A stretch of 64,000 nucleotides of DNA from Lentisphaerae bacterium GWF2_57_35 (GTDB lineage Bacteria; Verrucomicrobiota; Kiritimatiellia; CAIQIC01; GWF2-57-35), in contig MHBK01000043.1 of assembly GCA_001804865.1 (NCBI GenBank), positions 23,669-87,668 on the forward strand, read 5' to 3'. The notes below the pieces were generated by a model. The model did no database searches, was not told where the DNA came from, and saw only the letters and a program-made list of their open reading frames with translations. Within the stretch, counting starts at the first letter, position 1. Each line of letters opens with the position of its first letter. Positions 26,146-35,364 of this stretch are shown piece after piece. Position numbers and translations under genes: made by a program.

Positions 26146-27705
26146 ATGCCGGATATTCGCACAGCGAAAAACGTGTCCGTCGAGCAGATGGAGGAGGGCT
26201 CCTATCCTTCCCTGGCGGCGGCTCCTTTTCATCCCTCCGAATCGTTTCCTGAACAGGGTCATCAAACGATCGCCTCTACGCCGAATTCCGTTTATGCCTT
26301 GGTGCGAAACGCTCTTGCACACATAGGGCTTGATGCGGCCCGCTTTGGAACAGCCGATTGGAACCCATTAGGCGATTTGGTCAAACCTGGCGCCCGCATC
26401 GTGCTTAAGCCAAACTGGGTCTTGCATCGAAATCAGGGCGAGGGCGGGTGGGAATGCCTGATTACACATCCGTCCGTTCTCCGCGCGGTTATCGACTATG
26501 CCATGCTGACCAAACCCACGGAAATTCTAATTGGCGATGCCCCTCTTCAAGGTTGTGATTTTCCTGCGCTTCTTTCATTGGGGTACCAAAAAGTTTTTGA
26601 CTACGCGGTGGCGGCCGGGGCGCCGTTGCGAGTCGTCGATTTCCGGCGCACAACGTTGCAGCGGGCTGGGTTTGGGGTGGATGTGCGGGAGGGCGTCAAA
26701 CCGCTGTCCGATTACTGCACGATCGATCTGGCTGAACGGAGTTTGTTGGAGCCCATCTCGGCCGATGCGAAAAAATTTCGCGTCACGATGTACGATCCGC
26801 GGAAGATGATGGAAAATCATCGGCCGGGGCGGCATCGGTATCTGGTGGCCCGGGATATTCTTCAAGCGAATTTGGTCATTAACTTGCCCAAGTTAAAGAC
26901 GCATAAGAAATCGGGCATCACGGGAGCCTTGAAGAATTTAGTGGGCATCAATGGAAACAAAGACTATCTCCCTCATCATCGAAAAGGCTGGCCGGCGGTG
27001 GGAGGCGATAATTATCCCTCGTTTTCCGTGCTTAAGGCTATGGCGGAAGGCGTGACGGATTTAGCCAACCGGCATCTTCATGACAAAGTTTTTTATCGAT
27101 GGTGTCATCGGTTGGTTTATGCGTTGTTGGTCTTGGACATGAAGCTGGGCGGCTCCGGCGACATTGAAGGAAGCTGGCATGGCAACGACACGATTTGGAG
27201 GACCTGCCTGGACCTGAATCGCCTGCTGCTGTATTCCGATGTGGAAGGTCTTTTCCATGAACAACCGCAACGCGCCTGCTTGACGCTGATCGACGCCGTT
27301 GTGGCTGGAGAGGGGGAAGGGCCTTTGAAACCTGAACCCCGGCGATTGGGGGCGATTGTCGGCGCCCTGAATCCGGCGGCCGCCGATTGGATTTCCGCCC
27401 TTCTACTGGGCTTCGAGCCCCGGAGAATTCCGATTGTATCTCAAGCTTTCATGCTCCAGGATATGCCGCTTGCTCTTTTCCCGTCGGAATTCATTGATTG
27501 CAGATGGAATGGCTGTTCGGTAACGGCAGAAACATTAAAGCAACGGATGACCTCGCCGTTCAAGGCATCTGTTGGATGGAGGCGCCATATTGAAGAAGGA
27601 GAAACGCCTGATGAAGAGGCCCCTTTGCCGAAGGATTTGATCCAGGGCCATAAAACCTATGATGAATTCAAGCAAACCCATAAGAAATCAAGGAGCCAGA
27701 AATGA
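26146..27705 (+). CDS. DUF362-domain protein of unknown function
   Basis: A 519-residue protein with the DUF362 core (LKPNWVL about 86; then [11 protein letters not shown], and [21 protein letters not shown] about 246), a family of uncharacterised proteins often encoded beside biosynthetic clusters. I see no ferredoxin-like CxxCxxC. No membrane segment is apparent. The position inside a NeuB-type operon suggests a role in the sugar pathway or in its cofactor use, but no reaction can be named. It overlaps the following DegT gene (ATGA). Confidence 0.7.
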   Translation: MPDIRTAKNVSVEQMEEGSYPSLAAAPFHPSESFPEQGHQTIASTPNSVYALVRNALAHIGLDAARFGTADWNPLGDLVKPGARIVLKPNWVLHRNQGEGGWECLITHPSVLRAVIDYAMLTKPTEILIGDAPLQGCDFPALLSLGYQKVFDYAVAAGAPLRVVDFRRTTLQRAGFGVDVREGVKPLSDYCTIDLAERSLLEPISADAKKFRVTMYDPRKMMENHRPGRHRYLVARDILQANLVINLPKLKTHKKSGITGALKNLVGINGNKDYLPHHRKGWPAVGGDNYPSFSVLKAMAEGVTDLANRHLHDKVFYRWCHRLVYALLVLDMKLGGSGDIEGSWHGNDTIWRTCLDLNRLLLYSDVEGLFHEQPQRACLTLIDAVVAGEGEGPLKPEPRRLGAIVGALNPAAADWISALLLGFEPRRIPIVSQAFMLQDMPLALFPSEFIDCRWNGCSVTAETLKQRMTSPFKASVGWRRHIEEGETPDEEAPLPKDLIQGHKTYDEFKQTHKKSRSQK

Positions 27706-28820
27706 ACGTCCCGTTGCTGGATTTAAAAGCTCAGTATGATTCGATCCGCAGTGAAATAGAGCCGGTGCTCAAGGAAGTGATTGAGTCGCAGTACTTCATT
27801 CTCGGCCCCAAGGTCAAAGCCTGCGAGGAAGAGATTGCAAAATACTGCCAAGTGCCCCATGCGGTAGGCGTCACCTCCGGAACGGATGCGCTTCTCATGG
27901 CCCTTATGGCAGAAAACATTGGCGAGGGCGATGAAGTCATCACAACGCCTTATACATTCTTTGCCACGGCCGGCAGCATTGCGCGAATGGGGGCGAAGCC
28001 CGTATTTGTCGATATCGATCCGGTTTCTTTTAATATCCGTCCGGATCGGATGGAAGAAAAAATCACGCCGCGGACCAAGGCGATCATGCCGGTGCACCTC
28101 TACGGGCAGATGGCGGACATGGATCCCATTATGGAGATCGCGCGAAAGCACAAGCTTATCGTGATCGAGGACGCGGCCCAGGCGATTGGATCAGAATACA
28201 AAGGCAAGCGGGCCGGCTCCATTGGCGACTATGGATGCTTCTCGTTCTTTCCCTCCAAAAATCTTGGATGCTTTGGCGACGGTGGAATCGTGACCGCGAA
28301 GGACGTTTCGAAAGCCGAGAAGTTGTCCATCCTCAGGGCTCATGGTTCGCATCCGAAATACTATCACAAGATCATCGGCGGAAACTTTCGTCTGGATGCG
28401 TTGCAGGCTGCCGTAGTCAGTGTAAAGCTTCGGCATCTTGATCGATGGACCGCTGGGCGGCAAGCAAACGCGGCTCGATATGATCGGCTCTTTGCATCTT
28501 CGCATGCGATGAAGAATGGCTTCGTACGTCTTCCCGTCACGGCGGCCAGCCGGCATATCTTCAATCAGTATGTCATCCGGGTTTCTCGCCGCGATGAATT
28601 GCAGAAGCATTTAAAAGATAAAGGCATTGGTACAGAAATCTATTATCCGGTTCCAATGCATTTGCAGGAATGCTTTGCATATCTTGGACACAAGAAGGGC
28701 GATTTTCCGGAAAGCGAGAAGGCGGCTCTCGAAACGCTCGCGCTGCCAATCTATCCGGAATTGACGGATGAGCAGGCTCAGTATGTGATCGCGTGCATTC
28801 AGGAGTTCTATTCCACGTGA
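27702..28820 (+). CDS. DegT/DnrJ/EryC1/StrS PLP-dependent sugar aminotransferase
   Basis: A 372-residue PLP aminotransferase that aminates a keto nucleotide sugar. Family motifs: [12 protein letters not shown] (about 60), VEDAAQAIG (about 155, PLP-binding Asp) and [15 protein letters not shown] (about 183, Schiff-base Lys). The N-terminal SPQ/VPLLDLK layout resembles WbpE/WlbC (3-keto sugar) as well as other DegT members, so a 3-amino or 4-amino sugar is likely but not settled. It overlaps the DUF362 stop by ATGA and its own stop overlaps the next gene's GTG. Confidence 0.9.
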   Translation: MNVPLLDLKAQYDSIRSEIEPVLKEVIESQYFILGPKVKACEEEIAKYCQVPHAVGVTSGTDALLMALMAENIGEGDEVITTPYTFFATAGSIARMGAKPVFVDIDPVSFNIRPDRMEEKITPRTKAIMPVHLYGQMADMDPIMEIARKHKLIVIEDAAQAIGSEYKGKRAGSIGDYGCFSFFPSKNLGCFGDGGIVTAKDVSKAEKLSILRAHGSHPKYYHKIIGGNFRLDALQAAVVSVKLRHLDRWTAGRQANAARYDRLFASSHAMKNGFVRLPVTAASRHIFNQYVIRVSRRDELQKHLKDKGIGTEIYYPVPMHLQECFAYLGHKKGDFPESEKAALETLALPIYPELTDEQAQYVIACIQEFYST

Positions 28821-29542
28821 AAGTCCTTTATCTCATCGTTGCACGAGGCGGGTCCAAGGGCGTCCCCAACAAGAATATCCGCGAATTGGGCGGCATTTCT
28901 CTGGTAGGCTTCAAGGCGCTGGCCGCTCGGAAAAGCTGTTCTTGTTCCCGGCTCATCATTTCGACCGATAGCCCGGCCATACAGGAGAATGCACGCCAAT
29001 ATGGGGTGGAAGTGCCTTTTACGAGGCCTGCGGAATTGGCTACCGACACGGCGGGGACCGAGGATGTAATCTGGCATGCGATGCAGTTTATTGAAGCCGA
29101 AGGCCGCGACACCTTTGACGCCATCATGTTGTGCGAACCTTCTGCGCCGTTTGCTCGTTCGTGCGATTTCGATGAGGCTGTGGACCTGATGATGAAGCAG
29201 AATGCAAACCTCGTGGTCGGTATGAGGGCAGTAACGGTTGCCTCGGTTTTCGTGGGTCCCATGGATGCTGAAGGACGAATTACCAGCATCATCGATAAAA
29301 TGGCCGGATTAACGGGCCTGGCGCGGCAGCAAGTTCAACAGGAATACACGATGAACGGCGCTTTGTATCTGATTCGATGGGATTACTTCAAAAAAATCCG
29401 GCATCGTTACAAGGACCGTGATCATTCGTATGGGTTGGAAATGCCTTGGCAATATTCCGTCGAAATTGATGAGCCCATGGATTTGGCGTGGGCGGAGTTT
29501 TTGATCACACAAGGACATATCGATCTTTCCCACTGGAGATAA
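28817..29542 (+). CDS. CMP-nonulosonate synthetase (acylneuraminate cytidylyltransferase family)
   Basis: A 241-residue cytidylyltransferase of the NeuA/PseF/LegF type that activates a nonulosonic acid with CTP. The N-terminal [17 protein letters not shown] (about 7-23) is the nucleotide-binding loop; ISTDSPAI and LCEPSAPF are also present. Start is GTG at 28817, overlapping the DegT stop (GTGA), with AGGAG about 12 bases upstream. Together with NeuB at 33029 it argues for a sialic/legionaminic/pseudaminic-type sugar. Confidence 0.88.
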   Translation: MKVLYLIVARGGSKGVPNKNIRELGGISLVGFKALAARKSCSCSRLIISTDSPAIQENARQYGVEVPFTRPAELATDTAGTEDVIWHAMQFIEAEGRDTFDAIMLCEPSAPFARSCDFDEAVDLMMKQNANLVVGMRAVTVASVFVGPMDAEGRITSIIDKMAGLTGLARQQVQQEYTMNGALYLIRWDYFKKIRHRYKDRDHSYGLEMPWQYSVEIDEPMDLAWAEFLITQGHIDLSHWR

Positions 29543-29544
29543 GC

Positions 29545-30879
29545 ATGACCATGCCTTTGAACCCTAATGGGGCCGGCCAGGAATTATATCGGCAAGCTAA
29601 AACGTTAATCCCTGGCGGCACACAGTTGCTTTCGAAACGGCCGGAGATGTTTCTTCCTGAGTTGTGGCCCGCTTATTACTCAAAAGCGGCTGGCGCTGAG
29701 GTGTGGGACCTAGATGGGCGACGGTATCTCGATATGAGCTACTGCGGTATTGGGTCCACCGTCTTGGGCTATGCGGACCCGGATGTTGATGAAGCGGTGC
29801 GCAGTGCGATTTCCAAGGGGTCCATGTGCACTTTGAACGCGCCAGAAGAAGTGGACTTGGCGAGGCTCCTCTTGGAATTGCATCCCTGGGCTCACATGGT
29901 TCGTTTTGGACGATGTGGCGGCGAATCCATGTCCATGGCCGTTCGAATCGCACGAGCGGCTACCGGTCGGGACAAGATCGCGATTTGCGGATATCATGGC
30001 TGGCATGACTGGTATCTAGCTGCCAATTTGCGTGAAGAGGGCGCTTTGAACGAGCATCTCTTGCCCGGACTTGAACCGGTAGGGGTTCCTCGGGGGCTGG
30101 TGGGGACGATCGTTCCCTTTCGTTATAATCGCATGGACGAATTCGAGAATGTAATCGCCAACCATGGAAGCACGCTGGCGGCTATTGTCATGGAACCGAT
30201 GCGGGGTCAAGAGCCGGAAAACGGTTTCTTGGAACGGATTCGGAAGGCCGCCACGGATCAAGGCATTGTCCTTATATTTGATGAGGTCACCAGCGGCTTC
30301 CGGGTGAATACAGGCGGTATTCACTTAACCATGGGCGTAACGCCCGATATAGCGGTATTCGCGAAAGCGATGGGGAATGGCTATCCCATGGCGGCGGTGA
30401 TCGGTCGTCGGGATGTCATGGATGCCGCTCAAAAGAGCTTCATAAGCAGCACCTACTGGACGGAACGAATTGGCCCGACGGCAGCACTGGCTACTATTCG
30501 GAAGCACCGCGATGCCAAGGCCGCTGAACATTTAATCGGTATCGGACGCCAAGTTAAAATCGCGTGGAAAAACGCCGCACGGGAAAGCGGCGCTTCTATT
30601 CATGTCGGGGGGATGGACCCGTTAGCTCATTTTGGATTTGAAGGATCTGATGCCTTGGCGGCCAAAACATTGTTTACACAGTTGATGCTGGAACGCGGTT
30701 TTCTGGCGACCACCTCGTTTTATGCAATGTATGCGCATACGCAGGATCAGGTGTCGGCCTATTCCGAAGCCGTTTCAGAAGCGTTTGCTGTTATCGCCCC
30801 GGCTTTGAAGGGGGGGCGAGTATCGTCGCTCTTAAAGGGTCCTGTATGCCACAGCGGCTTCGCCCGCTTAAATAGTTGA
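29545..30879 (+). CDS. Class III aminotransferase (glutamate-1-semialdehyde aminomutase-like)
   Basis: A 444-residue class III PLP aminotransferase with a GSA-aminomutase-like plan: GGESMSMAVRIARAATGRDKI about 134-154, EVTSGFRVNTGG about 243 (PLP-binding Asp precedes), and the PLP Lys in VFAKAMGNGYP (about 272). The tetrapyrrole role is unlikely because it sits in a sugar operon between a CMP-sugar synthetase and an SDR; it may transaminate a sugar or small acyl donor. The ATG at 29545 has GGAG six bases upstream; the open frame from 29488 overlaps the preceding gene and is rejected. Confidence 0.82.
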   Translation: MTMPLNPNGAGQELYRQAKTLIPGGTQLLSKRPEMFLPELWPAYYSKAAGAEVWDLDGRRYLDMSYCGIGSTVLGYADPDVDEAVRSAISKGSMCTLNAPEEVDLARLLLELHPWAHMVRFGRCGGESMSMAVRIARAATGRDKIAICGYHGWHDWYLAANLREEGALNEHLLPGLEPVGVPRGLVGTIVPFRYNRMDEFENVIANHGSTLAAIVMEPMRGQEPENGFLERIRKAATDQGIVLIFDEVTSGFRVNTGGIHLTMGVTPDIAVFAKAMGNGYPMAAVIGRRDVMDAAQKSFISSTYWTERIGPTAALATIRKHRDAKAAEHLIGIGRQVKIAWKNAARESGASIHVGGMDPLAHFGFEGSDALAAKTLFTQLMLERGFLATTSFYAMYAHTQDQVSAYSEAVSEAFAVIAPALKGGRVSSLLKGPVCHSGFARLNS

Positions 30880-30887
30880 GGTCGCTC

Positions 30888-31691
30888 ATGAAATCCATAA
30901 CACCGCTTTTTGATCTAAATGGACGGACGGCCTTGGTGGCCGGCGCCTGTGGGAAAATTGGACGCGCAATCTGTCATGCCTTGGCAGATCAAGGGGCGGC
31001 GGTGGCTGTTTCCGATCTCAATGAGAAGGCTTGTCGAGAATTGGTTTCGGAGTTGAACCAGAAGGCCGGCAGCGAGGCTTTTTCATTACAGGCCGATTGG
31101 ACTAATGAAAAGTCGGTTCAAGAAGCTATGACGTTGATTGATCCATCAGCTAAACCGCTGCATATTGTTATCCATTGCATTGGCTTGATCAGTTCCGTGC
31201 CTATCCCTGGATATGCGGCGCCGTTTGAACAACAGACGCTGGAGGCTTGGAATTTAGCCCTGACTTCAAATCTGACCAGTGCGTTTTTGCTGGCTAAGGC
31301 GACGCAAGGTCGTATGGCGTCGGATGGCAAAGCCTCTGTCATTTTCCTGTCGTCAATTTATGGCTCCTTTGGACCCAATATGTCTCTTTACGAAGGAACA
31401 GGTATGGGTAATCCGGTGGCCTATGGCGCCTCCAAGGGAGGGTTGCAGCAATTTGCGCGCTATTTGGCTACGCAATGGGCGCCGTTGGTGCGCGTGAATG
31501 TAGTGTCGCCGGGAGGAATCGAGCGCGCGCAGCCGGATGCATTCATTCGACGCTATGAAAAAATGACGCCTCTAGGACGGATGGCTCACCCCAACGATGT
31601 GGCAGGGCCAGTGGTGTTCTTAGCGTCGGATGCTGCGCAATATGTTACCGGCCAAAATCTACTGGTGGATGGGGGTTGGTCCGCGTGGTAA
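30888..31691 (+). CDS. Short-chain dehydrogenase/reductase
   Basis: A 267-residue classical SDR. The nucleotide-binding motif is AGACGKIG (about 18-25); the active-site Ser is in IFLSSIYGSFGP (about 150) and the Tyr-Lys in VAYGASKGG (about 178). It ends in the usual QNLLVDGGWSAW. In this operon it may oxidise or reduce a sugar intermediate, like PtmA-type SDRs of legionaminic clusters, but the assignment is by context only. ATG 30888 (GAGG 6 bases ahead) is preferred to the longer frame from 30876. A 347-base gap follows. Confidence 0.85.
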   Translation: MKSITPLFDLNGRTALVAGACGKIGRAICHALADQGAAVAVSDLNEKACRELVSELNQKAGSEAFSLQADWTNEKSVQEAMTLIDPSAKPLHIVIHCIGLISSVPIPGYAAPFEQQTLEAWNLALTSNLTSAFLLAKATQGRMASDGKASVIFLSSIYGSFGPNMSLYEGTGMGNPVAYGASKGGLQQFARYLATQWAPLVRVNVVSPGGIERAQPDAFIRRYEKMTPLGRMAHPNDVAGPVVFLASDAAQYVTGQNLLVDGGWSAW

Positions 31692-32038
31692 ATTCTCAAA
31701 AGGGTCAATTTATGTTGCATAATTTTCGCCAAATTTTGAAAAGAAAATTCCCTTTTCTTCGAATCGTTAGCCAATGGCTGCGCACTCTGCCTCATCGCAG
31801 GCTACGCATTATTATCGATGCCCCGTTTGTTGATACTTAATCAACGTCATCTTAAACTGATCCCACAATTTCGGTGTAACTTAAAAAAATTGAACCACAG
31901 CTTTTCGATCTGTTCGAGTGACCCAAGGAGTTCAGATATGGGTTTCGGATATACAGGCTGAAGCATGCCGCGATCGACTGTGCAGTCGCTTTCGACATGT
32001 TGGCTTCGCTCGGTTGTTGACGATTGGGTCATTGTAAT
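31692..32038. other. 347-base gap with no gene I can support
   Basis: The longest candidate is a 42-codon frame at 31712-31840. There is a 6-base inverted repeat (GTTGAT/ATCAAC, 31829-31845) at its stop and another short one (CGACTG/CAGTCG, 31975-31988). No promoter or terminator stands out, and no transposase fragment was recognised. It may be a deletion scar inside the operon. Confidence 0.5.
31712..31840 (+). CDS. Small ORF of 42 residues, doubtful
   Basis: Begins with ATG and has AGGG about 8 bases upstream; the product is Arg/Leu-rich (FRQILKRKFPFLRIVSQWL) with no known motif. It may be the truncated N-terminus of a lost gene or chance. It ends just before an inverted repeat. Confidence 0.2.
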   Translation: MLHNFRQILKRKFPFLRIVSQWLRTLPHRRLRIIIDAPFVDT

Positions 32039-33019
32039 ATGATATGTTCTACTTCAAGCAGTGAATGGGAATCCGTTCCTTGTGTTGTATGCGGGACGAA
32101 TCCAGGCCGATTGGTGAAATCCATTAATCGGCACAATACACGCCTGAATATTTCCATATGCGATCATTGCGGTTTGATATATTTGAATCCGCGATGGACC
32201 GCTGCACGTTACCTGGATTACTATCAAAAAGAATATGATCTTGCGTTTCGATCAGAAGGACTTGGGGATACAGCGCTTGAGACCCCTTTTGGGCAGGAGG
32301 TTGTAGAACGTATAGCGCCTTTTCTTGATGCGCCCGTCCGGTCAGTGCTCGATATTGGAGCGGGAACTGGAGCGATACTTAAGTGTTTGCACGGCAAATA
32401 CCCGAATATGGAAGCGGCCTATGCCATTGAGGCCTCAGATGCATGTCAGGCGAAACTTGCGTCTCTTTCGTTTGTTCGTCTGCTAGCGGCAAATGTCGAC
32501 AATAATTGGAGAGACAAGCTTTCGCGTCCTGTCAATTTGGTTGTCATGAGGCATGTACTGGAGCATTTTATGGATCCTTCCGTTGTTCTTAGCAAGGTTC
32601 ATTCTGCTCTTGCCAGCGACGGATTTCTTTACTTGGCTGTTCCCGACATGCTGAATCCGATCGGTTCTCCTTCTCGCTATTGGTTTCGAGTCGCGCATGT
32701 GTATTATTTTTCGCGGCACACGTTGCTTGCCCTAATGGCCAAGATTGGATTTGTCCCCATTCACATGGAGTGCGTAAACTCAGAAATATGGGGACTCTTT
32801 CGAAAATCAGATAGTCAAAAATGCGTAATTCCTGCTGGAGCCGTTACCGAACAAATGAAATGTATTTCGGCTTATTTGCATAGGTGGCGGTTGAAGGACA
32901 TGTTGATATCGCTTCACCTCGGATTGCGTAGCGTATTTCCCCGAAGTTTGAAATCCTGGATTCCACAATGGCTGAAAAAAGTTTTGCGGTCGTCAGCGTT
33001 GCTCAAAGTGGATGGATAA
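32039..33019 (+). CDS. Class I SAM-dependent methyltransferase with N-terminal zinc-ribbon-like Cys pairs
   Basis: A 326-residue methyltransferase. The N-terminus has CVVCGTN (about 15) and ICDHCGLIYLNPRW (about 42), a two-CxxC zinc knuckle commonly ahead of sugar methyltransferases, then a class I fold with VLDIGAGTGAIL (about 105-116) and RHVLEHFMDP (about 176). Such enzymes methylate sugars or act in C-methylation of deoxysugars. The ATG at 32039 is used; no clear Shine-Dalgarno is visible, and a TTG upstream (32024) is possible. It is the first gene after the 347-base gap. Confidence 0.8.
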   Translation: MICSTSSSEWESVPCVVCGTNPGRLVKSINRHNTRLNISICDHCGLIYLNPRWTAARYLDYYQKEYDLAFRSEGLGDTALETPFGQEVVERIAPFLDAPVRSVLDIGAGTGAILKCLHGKYPNMEAAYAIEASDACQAKLASLSFVRLLAANVDNNWRDKLSRPVNLVVMRHVLEHFMDPSVVLSKVHSALASDGFLYLAVPDMLNPIGSPSRYWFRVAHVYYFSRHTLLALMAKIGFVPIHMECVNSEIWGLFRKSDSQKCVIPAGAVTEQMKCISAYLHRWRLKDMLISLHLGLRSVFPRSLKSWIPQWLKKVLRSSALLKVDG

Positions 33020-33028
33020 GATATCTCT

Positions 33029-34039
33029 ATGCCCATACGAATCATTGCCGAAATTGGTGTTAATCATAATGGGTCGATCGACATGGCCTGTGAATTGATC
33101 AGAAACGCTAAGGGTTGCGGTGCGGACATAGCCAAATTCCAAACCTTTTCGGCGGATCGGCTGGCTGCATGGAATACTCCGAAGGTTCCTTATCAATTGC
33201 GAACCAGTGATCCGGAAGAATCGCATTACGATATGTTGAAGAAACTCGAGTTGTCTCGGGAAGACCATGGGGAATTGAATCGCTACTGTGAAAAGCTGGG
33301 CATTGAATTTTGTTCAACACCCTACAGCCGTGAAGACGCGGAGTTTCTTTATGAATTGGGTGTTCGCACATTCAAAGTCGCAAGCGCTGATATTGTCGAT
33401 CGGACGCTTCACGAGTTCCTGGCATCCACGGGGTGTGAGTGCATAGTGGCAACGGGCATGGCTACCCTGGATGAGATCGCGGCGACTTTAGACATTTATG
33501 AGCGAAACGGCTCCCGGGAAAAGGTGATTCTTCTGCAGTGCGTCTCCGCATATCCAGCGGAGCTGGCCGATGTAAACTTGCGGGCCATGAATCTTCTTCG
33601 TGAACGTTTCCAGGTGCGAGTGGGCTTTTCGGATCATACGCGCGGATGCGCTTGTGCCGTTGCGGCGGCCGCTCTGGGGGCAGAGGTCATCGAAAAGCAT
33701 TTTACACTCGACCCGAGTTTGCCGGGACCCGATCATGCCGCTTCCGTCACCCCGGTAGAATTAACCGAACTGGTCCAGTCTATTCGCGCCGTCGAGCTGG
33801 CTCTGGGGGATGGTGTGAAGCGGATCTGTTCGGCGGAAGAAGCCATGCGAGGGGTGTCCCGCAAAAGCATTGTAGCCGCGAGGGACTTGATGGCCGGCGA
33901 GGTCATCTCCATGGCTGATTTGGCGTTTCGACGTCCGGGTACGGGGCTTTCTCCGATGCGATATCCGGAATTGGTTGGACTCCAGTTGCGCGTCTCGTTG
34001 CGCGCGGGCGAACCTCTTCAAAGAGAACATCTGCGATGA
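33029..34039 (+). CDS. neuB: NeuB-family nonulosonic acid synthase
   Basis: A 336-residue synthase condensing phosphoenolpyruvate with an N-acyl hexosamine to form a nine-carbon sialic, legionaminic or pseudaminic-type acid. The TIM barrel has IAEIGVNHNG (about 5-14), KFQTF, FCSTPYS (about 91), VGFSDHT (about 197) and EKHFTLDPSLPGPDH (about 222), all typical of NeuB. The C-terminal ~65 residues form the SAF antifreeze-like domain that completes the active site. It overlaps the next gene by ATGA. Which sugar is made cannot be read directly; the symbol marks the family. Confidence 0.9.
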   Translation: MPIRIIAEIGVNHNGSIDMACELIRNAKGCGADIAKFQTFSADRLAAWNTPKVPYQLRTSDPEESHYDMLKKLELSREDHGELNRYCEKLGIEFCSTPYSREDAEFLYELGVRTFKVASADIVDRTLHEFLASTGCECIVATGMATLDEIAATLDIYERNGSREKVILLQCVSAYPAELADVNLRAMNLLRERFQVRVGFSDHTRGCACAVAAAALGAEVIEKHFTLDPSLPGPDHAASVTPVELTELVQSIRAVELALGDGVKRICSAEEAMRGVSRKSIVAARDLMAGEVISMADLAFRRPGTGLSPMRYPELVGLQLRVSLRAGEPLQREHLR

Positions 34040-35364
34040 GTACTCGGATGCTAATGCGACGATTAAAGCCGTCTGATGTTTCTAAGCTGGGTCGCTTCTT
34101 TGAGCGGAATGACCGTTTGGAGATGACGAGGTATTTCAATCCCTTTACCTTGACCATGGAAACCGCGGCACGCTTGTTGAGAGCGGGCTCCCGAGATCAA
34201 TTCTTTGCTCTTGAAAAAGAAGATGTCATTGTGGGATTCAGTATGTATCGGGGCTATGATGAAGGTTATATCACGCCCAGTTTCGGCCTGATGATAGATT
34301 GCGAGTGCCAAGGGCAGGGGTTAGGTCGAAAATTGACGGAGTGGACTCTGAGGTGGGCGGATCAAACGGGCGTGGCTAAGGTTCGTCTTACCGTATTCGT
34401 TCAAAATGAACCCGCCCGGCATTTGTATGAAGAATTGGGGTTCAAAGAGACCGGACGCGATGTGCATCCGACCGGTGGTGAGCGCCTCGTCATGCACCGC
34501 GAAAGACGGAATCGGCAAACATCGATTTATGCCAGCACGCAGTGTCAGCCTTCCAATGATCCTGTCGAACAACGTCTATGTTCTTGGGCCGATGCAGGGA
34601 TTTTGCGAGTAGAGTTGAGCAATTATTCAGTGCCCAATGAAAGCAGTTTTTTTGATGTGGCTTCGACTTTTCCTGGAAAATTGATGCTGCACCATTTCTT
34701 CCCGGCCGGTCATCGCGATCTGGTCTTGAATTTGGCGTCGGCCGACAAGTCCCGGCGTGACGAGACTCTGCAATTTTTTATGCGTTCTCTTGAGTGGTCA
34801 GCGCGACTGGGAGCCGCTTATTTCTCATTTCATGCTGGCTATATCAGCGACCCTGTAGCGCGGGACGATCACGGCTTTGTGCTGGCTCCCGTATCGAAGG
34901 ACGCCCGGCGTGATGCTCTGGATCGCTTTGTGAAGGCAGTGTCTGTTTTGGAGCGCGAAGCCGATATGCGGGGTATTCGTTTGCTGGTGGAGAACAACGT
35001 GGCGGCCGGCCACAATAGCGACAAGCTGCTGCTGGTAACGCCGGATGACTTCGATGAGTTCTTCGGCCTTGTACCGGCATCCTCCCGGGTTGGGATATTA
35101 CTGGATTGGGGACATTGGATGGTATCAGCCCAAACCCGAGGCGGCTTACTTGAAGATTTTCTGCGGTTGAGGGATCGAATTGGAGGAATGCATTTGCATA
35201 CGAACAATGGGCTTGGTGATACTCATGAAATGTGGCCTTCGAATCATCCGGACATGGAATGGCTGCGAAAATTGACCCCATCGTTTATTAGCTTGGAAGG
35301 CCGGTATTCATCCATGGAAGCCTTGCAGGCGGGTGTACTTGAGATGGAAAGGTTGTTCCCATGA
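34036..35364 (+). CDS. Fusion of GNAT acetyltransferase and sugar-phosphate isomerase/epimerase-like TIM barrel
   Basis: A 442-residue two-domain protein. Residues 1-155 are a GNAT N-acyltransferase (CECQGQGLGRKLTEW about 94-108 acetyl-CoA loop; ARHLYEELGFKETGR about 127-141). Residues ~165-442 are an AP-endonuclease-2/xylose-isomerase-like barrel with the metal set visible: FSFHAGY (about 259), LLVENNV (about 316), LLDWGHW (about 356), MHLHTNNGLGDTHEMW (about 385) and SLEGR (about 425). I infer N-acylation and epimerisation/isomerisation of one pathway intermediate; the order is unknown. It overlaps NeuB by ATGA and the next gene likewise. Confidence 0.8.
   Translation: MSTRMLMRRLKPSDVSKLGRFFERNDRLEMTRYFNPFTLTMETAARLLRAGSRDQFFALEKEDVIVGFSMYRGYDEGYITPSFGLMIDCECQGQGLGRKLTEWTLRWADQTGVAKVRLTVFVQNEPARHLYEELGFKETGRDVHPTGGERLVMHRERRNRQTSIYASTQCQPSNDPVEQRLCSWADAGILRVELSNYSVPNESSFFDVASTFPGKLMLHHFFPAGHRDLVLNLASADKSRRDETLQFFMRSLEWSARLGAAYFSFHAGYISDPVARDDHGFVLAPVSKDARRDALDRFVKAVSVLEREADMRGIRLLVENNVAAGHNSDKLLLVTPDDFDEFFGLVPASSRVGILLDWGHWMVSAQTRGGLLEDFLRLRDRIGGMHLHTNNGLGDTHEMWPSNHPDMEWLRKLTPSFISLEGRYSSMEALQAGVLEMERLFP

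Noticed and set aside
31847..32032. 61-codon minus-strand frame in the operon gap
   Set aside because: No recognisable motif or ribosome site; most likely non-coding or decayed sequence.
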